The notes under the pieces are model-generated. The model made no database searches. It saw only the letters and a list, made by a program, of their open reading frames with translations, and was not told the DNA's origin. Shown piece by piece: positions 8,175 to 17,699 of a stretch of 64,000 nt of DNA. Source of the stretch: an uncultured Lachnospira sp. GTDB lineage: Bacteria; Bacillota; Clostridia; Lachnospirales; Lachnospiraceae. The stretch spans positions 44,279 through 108,278 of the forward strand of contig CAKRIN010000006.1 of the NCBI GenBank assembly GCA_934343805.1. Reading direction: 5' to 3'. The first letter of the stretch is position 1. Each line of letters starts with the position of its first letter. A program made the position numbers and the translations under genes.

Positions 8175-9347
8175 ATGAAAATATTCATGTACAGATATGG
8201 AAGTCTGTGTGAACCAGATGTCATTGATGCTTTCAGGCGCATTGGTCTTGAAGTTGATGAAGAAACTGCAGAAATATATAACAAAAATCTGACGCCATCG
8301 CAATGTGCTGCCATAGTTGCGCCAAGACTTACAGGCAATAATTATTCATTTGTATTCACAATCAATTTCTTCCCCTGGCTGTCTGATATCTGCCAGATAA
8401 CCGGACTGATATACATAAGTCTTATTGTCGACAGCCCTGTACTGGAACTGTATTCTAATGCACTATCCAATAATGTGAACAGAGTATTTCTATTTGACAG
8501 GTTGCTCTATAACGAATTCTGTCGCTATAATAACGGACATATTTTCCATATTCCTCTTGCCACAAATCTAATCCGCAGCAACAAGGTAATATCATCAGCC
8601 AGTAAGGATAAGTCAAGCCAATACAAGAGCGACATTTCATTTATAGGTTCAACATATCAGGAAAAATGTCCTTTCAACAATGCTGTCCTGTCTGACTATG
8701 ACAAAGGCTTTGTTGATGGAATAATCAATTCACAGATATGGGTTTATGGTTATAACTTTATAGAAAATATACTTACTGATGAAACAGCAGAACGGCTTCT
8801 GTCATGCATACCATCACACTATGAATTCCCGCCAGGTTCAAGAGCTGATGTCAAAGCGCTTGTTGCCCAGTACTATCTTAGCGTGAAGGTAGCCGAACAG
8901 GAAAGGCTGAGGCTTCTTGGAATGCTGTCAGACTCATTTCAGGTCAATATATATACAGGAAGTGACACAAGCAGCATGCCACACATTCACAACTGTGGTT
9001 TTGCAAGATCGCTTGATGAAATGCCTCTTATATTTAATTGCAGCAAAATCAACCTCAACATAACAGCCAAGTCCATCCGCTCCGGACTACCACTCAGAAT
9101 ATTTGATGTATTAGGGGCTGAAGGTTTTCTTATAACCAACTATCAGTCAGAGCTTCCTGAAACATTTACTATCGGAAAAGATCTGGTTGCCTACGAAAGT
9201 CCCGAACACTTAAAAGAGCTCTGTACGTATTACCTGCGGCATGAAGATGAACGTCTCGAAATAGCCCACAATGGATATGAAACCATTGCAAAATACCACA
9301 CATACGACATTCGTCTTCTGCAGATAATAGACAAAGCTTTCTCTTAA
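8175..9347 (+). CDS. CgeB-type glycosyltransferase 1 (DUF3880 + GT-B C-terminal domain)
   Basis: A 390-residue member of the CgeB/DUF3880 glycosyltransferases, which occur in spore-coat and flagellin glycosylation loci. The N-terminal half has FVFTINFFPWLSDIC and LIVDSPVLELYSN; the C-terminal half has INLNITAKSIRSGLPLRIFD and GFLITNYQSEL (about 300-330), the usual GT-B C-terminal signature. It is the only plus-strand gene of the glycan locus. Its stop overlaps that of the convergent CgeB gene by 4 bases. Three close-architecture paralogues follow (9344, 10543, 12783). Sugar and acceptor are unknown. Confidence 0.85.
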   Translation: MKIFMYRYGSLCEPDVIDAFRRIGLEVDEETAEIYNKNLTPSQCAAIVAPRLTGNNYSFVFTINFFPWLSDICQITGLIYISLIVDSPVLELYSNALSNNVNRVFLFDRLLYNEFCRYNNGHIFHIPLATNLIRSNKVISSASKDKSSQYKSDISFIGSTYQEKCPFNNAVLSDYDKGFVDGIINSQIWVYGYNFIENILTDETAERLLSCIPSHYEFPPGSRADVKALVAQYYLSVKVAEQERLRLLGMLSDSFQVNIYTGSDTSSMPHIHNCGFARSLDEMPLIFNCSKINLNITAKSIRSGLPLRIFDVLGAEGFLITNYQSELPETFTIGKDLVAYESPEHLKELCTYYLRHEDERLEIAHNGYETIAKYHTYDIRLLQIIDKAFS

Positions 9348-10540
9348 TTAAAAACAATATTAAAAATCTCATTAAAGCGGACATCATATGTATGATGTTC
9401 CGCTATTTTTTCACTGCCACTTCTTGCTATAGCTTCCCTTTCGTCATCATGATCAAGGTAATACCTGCATTTGCAGATAAGATCCTCCTCTGACTCATAC
9501 AATACCATGTCTTCTCCAGGAACGAAGAAATCAAAGAAATCTTCCTGATAATTAGACATAAGAAAACCTCCTGCTCCCATTATATCCATTCCTCTAAGCG
9601 GAATACCTGACTTTATACTTCTCAGAGTAATATTAAGATTAATCTTTGAATTTCTGAATACATACGGCATATCATCATAGTAATCTATAGGGCCACAGTT
9701 ATTAACACCTGCAAGTCCCGGAGTCGGATTAGGTGTATACAGATTAATCCTGTACTGCTCTCCTAACCCCTTTCCAAGCAGTTTCATTATATCCATTCTT
9801 TCATCTGATGCCATCTTCCTCGCAAGAAAATAATCAGCATACAGATAAGAAACAGTTTCAACTCCATCCTTACTTGGTTCAACCGGATAATTCTTAATCA
9901 TATCCTTAAGAACCTCGCCAGATAACAGCTGTTCAAGAAAGAAATATCCATACACCTTTCTCTGTGCCTTCATTATCGCATCAAGATATCCTTTTGTGAA
10001 ATCATTTATGCCCTCAAGTCTGTCGAAAAGATTATGTTTTTCATTATACATTGATCCAACAAACGCAATGTCCCCCTTAAATCTGCCAATATTATGTGAA
10101 CAGACCGTCTTATCAAGCATACGTTTCATTCTGTCAGCATTAACCGCTAACGGCGCATAATACACAGTATTAATGCCCGCCGTCTTAAGTTCCATATACT
10201 GTGTTTTGTCAAATATAAACACATAATTGCACGGATTGATAATAGTGTATGAATACAGCAGAACCTGTGGACTATCATACACAAATGCTATATATGGCAC
10301 ATTTCTTTTCTTGCAGTTATTAGATATTACCGGACTGAAATTAAATGTAAACACACAGTCAAAAGGCTTATTATCAACTCCCTGCCCGAATTTATCATCA
10401 AATATTTTATCAAACTCAGGACTTATTCTGTCTCTGTAAAGATTAGTTTCCACGACCACATATTTATGTCCATTTTTTTCAAAACATTCTTTAATATCTT
10501 CCGTCCCGAAATTCTTATATTCAAATATAAGTATATTCAT
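9344..10540 (-). CDS. CgeB-type glycosyltransferase 2
   Basis: 398 residues, same two-domain architecture as its neighbours: FDCVFTFNFSPVISNNC and VYDSPQVLLYS in the N-terminal domain, then INLNITLRSIKSGIPLRGMD, GGFLMSNYQEDFF and ARSGSEKIAEHHTYDVR in the C-terminal domain. I place the start at ATG 10540 because AAAGGAACTG precedes it; an in-frame GTG at 10546 overlaps the upstream stop. It begins 2 bases after the stop of the 10543-11733 gene, so translation is probably coupled. Convergent overlap with the 8175 gene at its 3' end. Confidence 0.87.
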   Translation of the reverse strand: MNILIFEYKNFGTEDIKECFEKNGHKYVVVETNLYRDRISPEFDKIFDDKFGQGVDNKPFDCVFTFNFSPVISNNCKKRNVPYIAFVYDSPQVLLYSYTIINPCNYVFIFDKTQYMELKTAGINTVYYAPLAVNADRMKRMLDKTVCSHNIGRFKGDIAFVGSMYNEKHNLFDRLEGINDFTKGYLDAIMKAQRKVYGYFFLEQLLSGEVLKDMIKNYPVEPSKDGVETVSYLYADYFLARKMASDERMDIMKLLGKGLGEQYRINLYTPNPTPGLAGVNNCGPIDYYDDMPYVFRNSKINLNITLRSIKSGIPLRGMDIMGAGGFLMSNYQEDFFDFFVPGEDMVLYESEEDLICKCRYYLDHDDEREAIARSGSEKIAEHHTYDVRFNEIFNIVFN

Positions 10541-10542
10541 TG

Positions 10543-11733
10543 TCACAGTTCCTTTCTGATAACATCAAACATTTTCTTAATCTGATGTTCATATGTAAAC
10601 ATATCAAGTATTCTGTCATGTCCATTAGCTGCTATCTTCTTTCTTTCAGCCTCATGTTTTATATAGAATACTGCCTTCTCACAACAGTCTCCGGCATCAA
10701 TATATGATACAAAATCTTTTCCCTCTGTCATATATTCATTCAGTTCAGGACAGTAATTGGTAAGAAGAAATCCTCCTGCCCCCATTATATCTAACGCTCT
10801 CAGTGGAATTCCTGTCCTGATATTCCTCAACGTAACATTAAGATTAATTGCAGAATTGGCAAACATAACCGGCATATCACGCTCATAATCTATATATCCT
10901 CTCACTCTGACGCCCCTCATATCGCATCCTGATGACTGGGTATAAAGCGTCACATCGCATACTTTGGACAACTCCTTTAATATTCCTGTTCTCTCCATTG
11001 ATGAAATATTCTTCTTTAACATATTAAGAATCATATCTGTGTCCTTTACAAAGAATTCCTCTTCCTTTGAAAAACTGACATACTTCTTAAGCCTGTCACA
11101 CAGAGCATCGTCAAACATTTCCTCCAGGAGCTCACTTCCCGGCATGGCAAGCTGCGCAAGCTTAATTCCATTGATATATCCCTTTTCATACTCTGGAAGA
11201 CCTGCAACACTCTCAACAAAATCCGGCTCGTTGTTATACAGATTTCCCATAAATGCAACGCCCTTATTAATAAGTGCAGGACTGACATTATCTGCGCATG
11301 CCCTGATCTGAGCATCTGTTCTTCTCACATTAACAGCCAACGGCAGATGATATATATGCTTCACGCCTGACTTCCTGATTCTTTCAACCTCTGAAAAATC
11401 AAAATGAAACATAAAATTATAAGGATTATATATCATTTCAGAATACATAGTCATACATGGACTGTCGTACGTCCATGATACATATGGAATCTTATTTCTC
11501 AGCGCAATTTTAGATATAACAGGCATAAAATTACATGAAAATATAAAATCATATGGTTTTCCACAATTCCTGGCATTATTCAGTTCATTTTCAACAATAT
11601 TAAGAAATTCAATGTCCTTAATATAGCTCTTAATCTCATATGACAGAAGCTTTACCTCATTTCCGTAAGCTTTCATGGCATCACATACGTCGTTCTTAAT
11701 AATCTCATTCCATGTATAATATAATATCTTCAC
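10543..11733 (-). CDS. CgeB-type glycosyltransferase 3
   Basis: 396 residues, read from a GTG at 11733 behind AAGGAGAAATTC. N-terminal domain: FIFSCNFMPVISKIA and WTYDSPCMTMYS. C-terminal domain: INLNVTLRNIRTGIPLRALD, GGFLLTNYCPELNEY and AANGHDRILDMFTYEHQ. It lies 10 bases downstream of the GT2 at 11744 and is tightly packed with the next paralogue. The four paralogues differ mostly in the middle (around residues 150-260), which fits different acceptors or sugars on one conserved scaffold. Confidence 0.87.
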   Translation of the reverse strand: MKILYYTWNEIIKNDVCDAMKAYGNEVKLLSYEIKSYIKDIEFLNIVENELNNARNCGKPYDFIFSCNFMPVISKIALRNKIPYVSWTYDSPCMTMYSEMIYNPYNFMFHFDFSEVERIRKSGVKHIYHLPLAVNVRRTDAQIRACADNVSPALINKGVAFMGNLYNNEPDFVESVAGLPEYEKGYINGIKLAQLAMPGSELLEEMFDDALCDRLKKYVSFSKEEEFFVKDTDMILNMLKKNISSMERTGILKELSKVCDVTLYTQSSGCDMRGVRVRGYIDYERDMPVMFANSAINLNVTLRNIRTGIPLRALDIMGAGGFLLTNYCPELNEYMTEGKDFVSYIDAGDCCEKAVFYIKHEAERKKIAANGHDRILDMFTYEHQIKKMFDVIRKEL

Positions 11734-11743
11734 GAATTTCTCC

Positions 11744-12793
11744 TTAAATGCAGTTTCTCATATAATCTGCTGCCATTTTCTCAAGTTCATCATCTGACAG
11801 GCCAGCACAGTCTATGAGCTTAAGACTTTCCATTTCTTCCTTTACCCCCGGATATCCGATATATGGATTGTCCTTATAATCCGGAATATATTTTTTAACA
11901 ACATTTATCATGTATCTTAACATAACAGCCGGCATTGGCATTCTTCTTGCTGCCATAAAATAAAATGTTTCTGCGTAAAAAGAATGTAAAAAATACAAGT
12001 TAATCTCATCCCTGAATTCATCCATATATCCAGAATTGCTCATTCTTGTATACACATCCTGCTGCACCTGCAGATGCTGTACCATTGTTGAAGGATTATT
12101 CATGTAAGAAAGCATTGTACCATTCTCATTATATCTATAGTAATATAACTGTGCCTGTGTTACAGCAACTCTGTCTGCATAGAACTTCAACGGATATGTA
12201 AAAAGCGGCTCTTCATATGCAACATTTTCTGCATAGCGTACACCCGCCTCTGCTATCAGCCGGCTGCTGTATAACTTGGTTGTACATGACTCATTAAGTA
12301 TAGATGAATCCAGAAGATACTTTTTTCTGTCCTTTGCATAATCATATATCTTCACATCAACATTATCTATATGCCTGTTATAATCGGATGGCAGCTGTTT
12401 CGTTTCCTTGTATCTGAACTGCACAATGTCACAGTTATTATTCATCATTATACTGGCAAGAATCTTATACATATCAGGATGTATCCAGTCATCTGAATCA
12501 ACAAAGCTTATATAATTTCCTGTTGCATATGACATTCCTATATTCCTTGCCGTTCCCTGCCTTCCATTCTTATCACACAGCACAAGCATTATATTATCAG
12601 AATACTTCTGTTCATAATATTTAAGAACATCTACTGTGTTGTCAGTAGACGCATCATCCACCAGAATTATCTCCAGATGTGACAATCCTATCGTCTGATT
12701 AACAATACTTTCAAGACATTCACCAACCATTCTACCAACATTATGGCATGGTACAATTACCGATATCTTAACATCCGTCATATCATTTTTCAT
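11744..12793 (-). CDS. Family 2 glycosyltransferase
   Basis: 349 residues with the GT2 core VKISVIVPCHNVGRMVGEC, ILVDDASTDNT and the metal site FVDSDDW (about residues 97-103). A basic, aromatic-rich C-terminal part follows. The ATG at 12793 is preceded by GGAG seven bases upstream, inside the end of the CgeB gene at 12783, an 11-base overlap that suggests translational coupling. It sits between two CgeB-type genes and is paralogous in design to the GT2 at 7004. Likely one step of the same flagellin-linked glycan. Confidence 0.9.
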   Translation of the reverse strand: MKNDMTDVKISVIVPCHNVGRMVGECLESIVNQTIGLSHLEIILVDDASTDNTVDVLKYYEQKYSDNIMLVLCDKNGRQGTARNIGMSYATGNYISFVDSDDWIHPDMYKILASIMMNNNCDIVQFRYKETKQLPSDYNRHIDNVDVKIYDYAKDRKKYLLDSSILNESCTTKLYSSRLIAEAGVRYAENVAYEEPLFTYPLKFYADRVAVTQAQLYYYRYNENGTMLSYMNNPSTMVQHLQVQQDVYTRMSNSGYMDEFRDEINLYFLHSFYAETFYFMAARRMPMPAVMLRYMINVVKKYIPDYKDNPYIGYPGVKEEMESLKLIDCAGLSDDELEKMAADYMRNCI

Positions 12794-13919
12794 CTGCTAT
12801 CTCCAACATATACTTTATTCTGTCGTCAAATCTGAACATTTCACAAACTTTCAGATATCCATTATGTGCAATCCTTTTTCTTAACTCTTCGTGTTCAAGA
12901 TAAAACTGTACTTTAGCAATCATATCTTTCATATCCTCATACACCGCAACATCCTCTCCCGGAATGAAATATTCCATAAGCTCAGGCTGCATATTTGTAA
13001 GCACAAATCCGCCACACGCCATAATATCCAACACTCTCAGTGGAATTCCTGTCTGAATTGTGCATAAAGAAATATTAAGATTAATCTTACTGCTTCTAAA
13101 CACAGCAGGCATCTTGTCATAATAATCTGCGTATCCACAAAACGAAGCCTTTTCAAGCCGTCCATCCGTATCATTCGAATAAACATTTACATTGCATCTG
13201 TCCGAAAGCAATGCAAGTGCTGTATATCTCTGTCTCCCCGTTGTTTCCTTGGCAAGTGTATACGATAATTCTCTTCCAGTTACCGAAAATCTGCCCTTAC
13301 TTGCCTTTAAAAAGTCTGAATTAACCAATCCCAGCGTATCCGCTGTCAGCATCTCATCAATTATATAACCACCATTAATCTGTGACTGTGCTGCTATAAC
13401 CCCCTCAAGATATCCTCTGCTATACAGACTCAGCCCCCTGCATAAATCCTGATATTCTGATTTATACAACTGCCCAAGAAATGCAACATCACAATCATAA
13501 ATCCCTGTGTTTACCCCGGCAAAAACATCCGGGTCAGCAGCCAGTGCAAGATGCCTTGCTCCTGTCACCCCATCTGCAAGATAATAATCTGCCTGTGCCC
13601 TGTCAAAGAAAAAAATATAATTACATTTGTTCTTAAGAGTATCAAGGCGTCTGATATGAAGAGGTGAATCATACACCCATGATACATACTTAACCGAACA
13701 ATCATTGCATATATCAGATATTACCGGCATGAAATTGACCGAAATCACAACATCGTATATACCAGCTGTAATTCTTTTTCTGAATCTGTCTGCAAATTCA
13801 TTATCACTATCCCAGTCTCTGGCACAATCATAATACACTTCATATTCTATATTTAATCTTTTGAGAGCATTCTCCATCCCTCTCTGCATAAATGCATTCC
13901 ACTGATAAAATAATATCAT
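12783..13919 (-). CDS. CgeB-type glycosyltransferase 4
   Basis: 378 residues. I choose ATG 13919 (MILFYQWN) because GGGGGAACAT lies just before it and because it aligns with the starts of the three paralogues; an ATG at 13934 is also in frame. N-terminal domain: VVISVNFMPVISDIC and WVYDSPLHIRR. C-terminal domain: INLNISLCTIQTGIPLRVLD and GGFVLTNMQPELMEYF. It begins about 25 bases past the flagellin A terminator with no room for its own promoter, so it is probably expressed by read-through from the flagellin transcript. Confidence 0.85.
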   Translation of the reverse strand: MILFYQWNAFMQRGMENALKRLNIEYEVYYDCARDWDSDNEFADRFRKRITAGIYDVVISVNFMPVISDICNDCSVKYVSWVYDSPLHIRRLDTLKNKCNYIFFFDRAQADYYLADGVTGARHLALAADPDVFAGVNTGIYDCDVAFLGQLYKSEYQDLCRGLSLYSRGYLEGVIAAQSQINGGYIIDEMLTADTLGLVNSDFLKASKGRFSVTGRELSYTLAKETTGRQRYTALALLSDRCNVNVYSNDTDGRLEKASFCGYADYYDKMPAVFRSSKINLNISLCTIQTGIPLRVLDIMACGGFVLTNMQPELMEYFIPGEDVAVYEDMKDMIAKVQFYLEHEELRKRIAHNGYLKVCEMFRFDDRIKYMLEIADEK

Positions 13920-13943
13920 ATGTTCCCCCATCATCTATATATT

Positions 13944-13984
13944 AAAAAAGAGCCAAAGCTGCGACATTACCGCAGTTCTGGCTC
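13944..13984 (-). terminator. Intrinsic terminator of flagellin A
   Basis: On the minus strand, AGCCA and CTGCG pair with CGCAG and TGGCT around a short loop, and TTTTTT follows. It sits between the flagellin A stop and the CgeB gene at 12783. Partial read-through would couple glycosyltransferase dosage to flagellin. Confidence 0.85.
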
Positions 13985-14001
13985 CTGATTTCTTAATTAT
14001 A

Positions 14002-14820
14002 TTACTGTAAGAGTGAAAGAACTCCCTGTGTCTGCTGATTAGCCTGTGAAAGCATTGACTGTCCAGCCTGTGAAAGAATATTATTCTTGCTGTATTCAAC
14101 CATCTCAGTAGCCATATCTGTATCACGGATACGAGACTCAGCAGCTGATGTATTCTCACTTGTTGTATCAAGGTTGTTAATTGTATGCTCAAGTCTGTTC
14201 TGAAGAGCACCAAGCTTAGAACGCTCCTGTGAAACAGTATTAATAGCAAGCTGGATAAGTGACATAGACTTACCTGCAGCTGAATTGCTGCTTACACTTA
14301 TGTTTGATGCCTTAATACCAATTGCTGAAGCTTTCATGCTGTTAATGCTTAAGCTAATAATCTGACCTGAAAGAGATCCGACCTGAAGACTCTTACCTGT
14401 AAAGTTACCATCAAGAAGGTTCATAGTATTGAACTGAGTTGTTGAATAAATTCTGTCTAACTCAGATGTCAGCTGTGAAATCTCTGACTGTATAGCCTCT
14501 CTGTCAGATGTAGTATTAGTATCATTAGCTGCCTGTGTTGCAAGCTCATTCATTCTCTGTAAAATAGAATGTGATTCATTAAGAGCACCTTCAGCTACCT
14601 GGATAAGAGATATACCATCTTCCGCATTAGAAGATGCCTTATTAAGACCTCTGATCTGGCTTCTCATCTTTTCTGAAATAGAAAGACCAGCTGCATCATC
14701 TGCTGCTCTGTTAATCTTATAACCTGATGATAACTTCTCTGTAGACTTAGAAAGGGCATTAGTAACTGTTCCCATCTGTCTGTTTGTGTTCATAGCTGAT
14801 AGATTATGCTGTACTACCAT
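14002..14820 (-). CDS. Flagellin A
   Basis: Major filament subunit, 272 residues. Conserved D0/D1 ends: MVVQHNLSAMNTNRQMG and KSTEKLSSGYKINRAADDAA at the N-terminus; LEHTINNLDTTSENTSAAES and ILSQAGQSMLSQANQQTQGV at the C-terminus. There is almost no D2/D3 domain; a Ser-rich centre (about 150-200, for example SNISVSSNSAAGKSMS) is the likely O-glycosylation region. Same length as flagellin B (40689) with no visible indels; differences cluster in the centre. A sigma-28 promoter (14890-14916) and AAGGAGGAATT precede the start. I leave the symbol open because hag and fliC are both used for this family. Confidence 0.97.
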   Translation of the reverse strand: MVVQHNLSAMNTNRQMGTVTNALSKSTEKLSSGYKINRAADDAAGLSISEKMRSQIRGLNKASSNAEDGISLIQVAEGALNESHSILQRMNELATQAANDTNTTSDREAIQSEISQLTSELDRIYSTTQFNTMNLLDGNFTGKSLQVGSLSGQIISLSINSMKASAIGIKASNISVSSNSAAGKSMSLIQLAINTVSQERSKLGALQNRLEHTINNLDTTSENTSAAESRIRDTDMATEMVEYSKNNILSQAGQSMLSQANQQTQGVLSLLQ

Positions 14821-14889
14821 AATAATTCCTCCTTGATATCAATAACTCCTTATAATCAATTTAAATATTGTTTATTTCTTATGTATTAT

Positions 14890-14916
14890 TTATCGGAGGA
14901 AATATTAAATACTTAA
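14890..14916 (-). promoter_or_regulatory. Sigma-28 promoter of flagellin A
   Basis: On the minus strand there is TTAA (14913-14916), a 15-base spacer and TCCGATAA (14890-14897). The -35 overlaps the stop codon of the upstream GT4 gene. The leader that follows contains two AAGGAG motifs, one of them the Shine-Dalgarno, which is compatible with CsrA control. Confidence 0.8.
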
Positions 14917-15977
14917 CCCCTTTTTAATAAAAAATCAAAAATATTTTTTAAGCGGTTAAAATATACTTCTTCACTATATTTTTCTACAGATTCACGACAT
15001 ATTTTTCTGTCACACAAAGGCATTTTCCCTTCATGTATATTATCAAGAATTCCTGCAAGTCCTATAGCATCCTCATATTTAAAGAAATAGCCATTCATGC
15101 CTTCTCTTACATAATCAGTAACACCATCAACCGGCGTCGATATAACAGTCATGCCCATTGAAAGAGCTTCTGCCCCAGTAAGCATAAATCCTTCATACTC
15201 TGATGCAGCTATCATTGCAGAAGCATCCTTACAACTCTCCCATGGATTATCCTGCCAGCCCATGAATTCAACCTGATTCTGCTGCCCAAGATACTTAACG
15301 ATTTCTTTAAGTTCATCCTCTGACTCACCTGTTCCGACAATCTTAAGCTTCCACTTATGTCTTGCTCTGTATAAACCCTCAAGTATAATATCAACTCTCT
15401 TAACATCCTGCAGCCTGCCCACATAACACATAGTATTGGCATCCGGATCTTTCCCGACAAATGTCTGCATATGTACAGGATTTCCCGTCAAATATGTTAT
15501 TGCCTCCGGACATACCGCCTTAACCGCCTCTTCATTACTCCTGCTTATGCACAGATGCGCATCAGCCTTTAACATCTCATTAATCCCGCCTAGCCCGGCT
15601 GCCTGATACTGCGATATATCGCTGTGAACCCACGATAATATCATAAAATGCGTATCAAGTGCCCTTCTCACCGTATCTGCCAAAACACACATAGCTGGCC
15701 AGTTCGTTGCCACACATATATCCGGTCTGCCATAGCTGTTTATAAATCCTGCATAATTTCTTGCAAAATGTGTAAGCTTTGAATTAATGTTATCATCCAT
15801 ACATTCGGCAAATGAATATGCTTTATTATATCCTTCAAGATATTTCATTCCCGGAGCCATATGAATAACTCTTATGTCATATTCATCACCAGGCAGCTTC
15901 CTTGTCCACGCCCGTATAACATTTTCAATTCCACCTGTTCTTCCACCAACCGGAGAAAGAATATCAATTGTTATCAC
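14913..15977 (-). CDS. Family 4 glycosyltransferase (GT-B)
   Basis: A 354-residue retaining GT-B enzyme. The N-terminal domain has ILSPVGGRTGGIENV, the glycine-rich acceptor-side loop, and the C-terminal domain has CYVGRLQDVKRVDIILEG, LKIVGTGESEDELK and the EYEGFMLTGAEALSMGMTVI nucleotide-sugar signature (about residues 260-280). No signal or membrane segment. It is the last gene of the run rpe-tagF-like-tarI-tarJ-GT4, 25 bases after tarJ-like. It probably adds a sugar to the same glycan that receives the pentitol phosphate. Confidence 0.92.
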   Translation of the reverse strand: MITIDILSPVGGRTGGIENVIRAWTRKLPGDEYDIRVIHMAPGMKYLEGYNKAYSFAECMDDNINSKLTHFARNYAGFINSYGRPDICVATNWPAMCVLADTVRRALDTHFMILSWVHSDISQYQAAGLGGINEMLKADAHLCISRSNEEAVKAVCPEAITYLTGNPVHMQTFVGKDPDANTMCYVGRLQDVKRVDIILEGLYRARHKWKLKIVGTGESEDELKEIVKYLGQQNQVEFMGWQDNPWESCKDASAMIAASEYEGFMLTGAEALSMGMTVISTPVDGVTDYVREGMNGYFFKYEDAIGLAGILDNIHEGKMPLCDRKICRESVEKYSEEVYFNRLKNIFDFLLKRG

Positions 15978-16002
15978 TCTGACCTCCGTCTTATATTAAC
16001 CA

Positions 16003-17007
16003 TTAATCATTAATACACATAATCTTTACATAATCCTGTGACTTATCCCTCATAATTCGTGTGCCTTCCTGAATATTTGAGAGATTAAACTCATGTGTTA
16101 TAAAACACTCTGGATGAATAGTCCCGGTTTTAAGCAGATTAATCACATAATTCCAGTCATCATCCATGTTTCCAGTGTATGATGAATTCCATGTTCCACT
16201 TAACTTTAACTGCTTTCTTAATATCTTCCAGTAAATATCCTTTGGTATATCCATATCAGAATATGGATTTCCAACAAGTACAATATGCCCTGCCGGAGCG
16301 CACAGTTCTATAGCCTGATTAATTGTTTCATTCTTTCCTACGCACTCAAAAACATAATCAGCATTTATATCCTGCGGACAGTAATGTTCATTATCTATAC
16401 CAATCTTTGCCGCATATCTTTCCTGCGATTCCTTATTGCCATATACATATACATCATGAATTCCTGATGCTTTAAGAAGCATAACAAGCAGCATGCCAAT
16501 AGTTCCTGCTCCAATAACACATACATTGGTGCCTTCTTTTATAGTGAACTGACGCATCGCATGTGCTGCTACTGCCATAGGCTCAAGCATCGCCGCCTGC
16601 CTGTAAGAAATATTCTCCGTAAGCTCAAGAAGATTCCACTCTGGTACCGCCACATACTCAGCAAGTCCGCCATTACAACGTGATCCCAGATAATTATAAT
16701 TACTGCACATCTCATAATGCTTATCCTGACAGCATTTACATTTTCCACAAGGAATAAGTGGAAACACTCCTACTCTCTTTCCGAACCAGTCAGAATCTCC
16801 ATTATATGTCTTAACAACTTTACCCGAGAATTCATGACCAATCACTATTGGATGAACGTGGGCTCCTGTCTTATATATTCTTGGAATATCTGAACCGCAT
16901 ATCCCTGCTGCCATCACTTTGACAATAACCCAGCCATCCTTTAGCTGGGGTTCTTCAATATCCTCATAGCGCATGTCATTAATGCCATATAACACCTGTG
17001 CCTTCAT
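16003..17007 (-). CDS. Zinc-dependent polyol-phosphate dehydrogenase, TarJ-like
   Basis: A 334-residue medium-chain dehydrogenase. Catalytic zinc ligands Cys37 (GICGSD) and His58-Glu59 (GHEF), structural zinc Cys87, Cys90, Cys93 and Cys101, and a Rossmann loop VCVIGAGTIGM are all visible. It overlaps the TarI-like cytidylyltransferase gene by 4 bases and is in one operon with an Rpe-like epimerase. By analogy with teichoic-acid TarIJ it should reduce D-ribulose 5-phosphate to ribitol 5-phosphate for CDP activation. An isomeric pentitol or galactitol-1-phosphate type substrate cannot be excluded from sequence alone. Confidence 0.75.
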   Translation of the reverse strand: MKAQVLYGINDMRYEDIEEPQLKDGWVIVKVMAAGICGSDIPRIYKTGAHVHPIVIGHEFSGKVVKTYNGDSDWFGKRVGVFPLIPCGKCKCCQDKHYEMCSNYNYLGSRCNGGLAEYVAVPEWNLLELTENISYRQAAMLEPMAVAAHAMRQFTIKEGTNVCVIGAGTIGMLLVMLLKASGIHDVYVYGNKESQERYAAKIGIDNEHYCPQDINADYVFECVGKNETINQAIELCAPAGHIVLVGNPYSDMDIPKDIYWKILRKQLKLSGTWNSSYTGNMDDDWNYVINLLKTGTIHPECFITHEFNLSNIQEGTRIMRDKSQDYVKIMCIND

Positions 17008-17687
17008 ACCTGTTCTCCCATTATCCTCTGCTCAAACCTGTCATAATCAGACTTTGTTGTAATCTTATAATTACTCTCATCACCCGGTATCATAACGATA
17101 TCCATCCCTGCCATGACTGCCGGCTCACTTGACCCATTAATATTCATAATATCATCCGGCATAAGGCTTTCATTAGCCTGAATGTATGGCTTAAGTCTGA
17201 ATAGCTCAGGTGCCTGCCCTGCATATACATTTTCTCTTCTGATTAAAGATGTAATAGTATTTCCATTATCACTATAATATACTGTATCCTTCATAGGCAG
17301 TACTGGAAGAACCCCATCATGTCCAGATAACGCTTCTATACACTTCTGGATTAATTCTCCCGTAAGAAACGGTCTTGCCGCATCATGTATCAGTACATTA
17401 ACATCTTCCTCTCCATAAGCCCTGCTTATTGACATAAGCCCATTATATACAGATAACTGCCGGTTCTTTCCCGGAATCGCATATCCTGCCAGCTTTCCAA
17501 CCTTTTTAATATGATCCTGCCACACAACATCTGCCACAACCCATATACTGTCTATATATGCAGACTCATCAAGTGTTTCGAGACAATAATCAATCACCAT
17601 CCTGCCACCACACATAAGATACTGCTTTGGTATATCCGCACCTAACCTGCTCCCTGTTCCTCCTGCCAATACTAATGCTACGTTCAT
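17004..17687 (-). CDS. Pentitol-5-phosphate cytidylyltransferase, TarI/IspD family
   Basis: 227 residues, IspD-like fold. The CTP-binding loop LAGGTGSRLGADIPKQYL (7-24), HDAARPF (101-107), PMKDTVYY and GQAPELFRL match TarI/IspD enzymes, which make CDP-alcohols from CTP. IspD itself is an isoprenoid enzyme, but this copy overlaps a TarJ-like reductase and sits with a TagF-like transferase and an Rpe-like epimerase, so a CDP-ribitol or related CDP-pentitol product is much more likely. ATG 17687 lies 12 bases after the previous stop. Confidence 0.8.
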   Translation of the reverse strand: MNVALVLAGGTGSRLGADIPKQYLMCGGRMVIDYCLETLDESAYIDSIWVVADVVWQDHIKKVGKLAGYAIPGKNRQLSVYNGLMSISRAYGEEDVNVLIHDAARPFLTGELIQKCIEALSGHDGVLPVLPMKDTVYYSDNGNTITSLIRRENVYAGQAPELFRLKPYIQANESLMPDDIMNINGSSEPAVMAGMDIVMIPGDESNYKITTKSDYDRFEQRIMGEQV

Positions 17688-17699
17688 AAATATGCCTTT

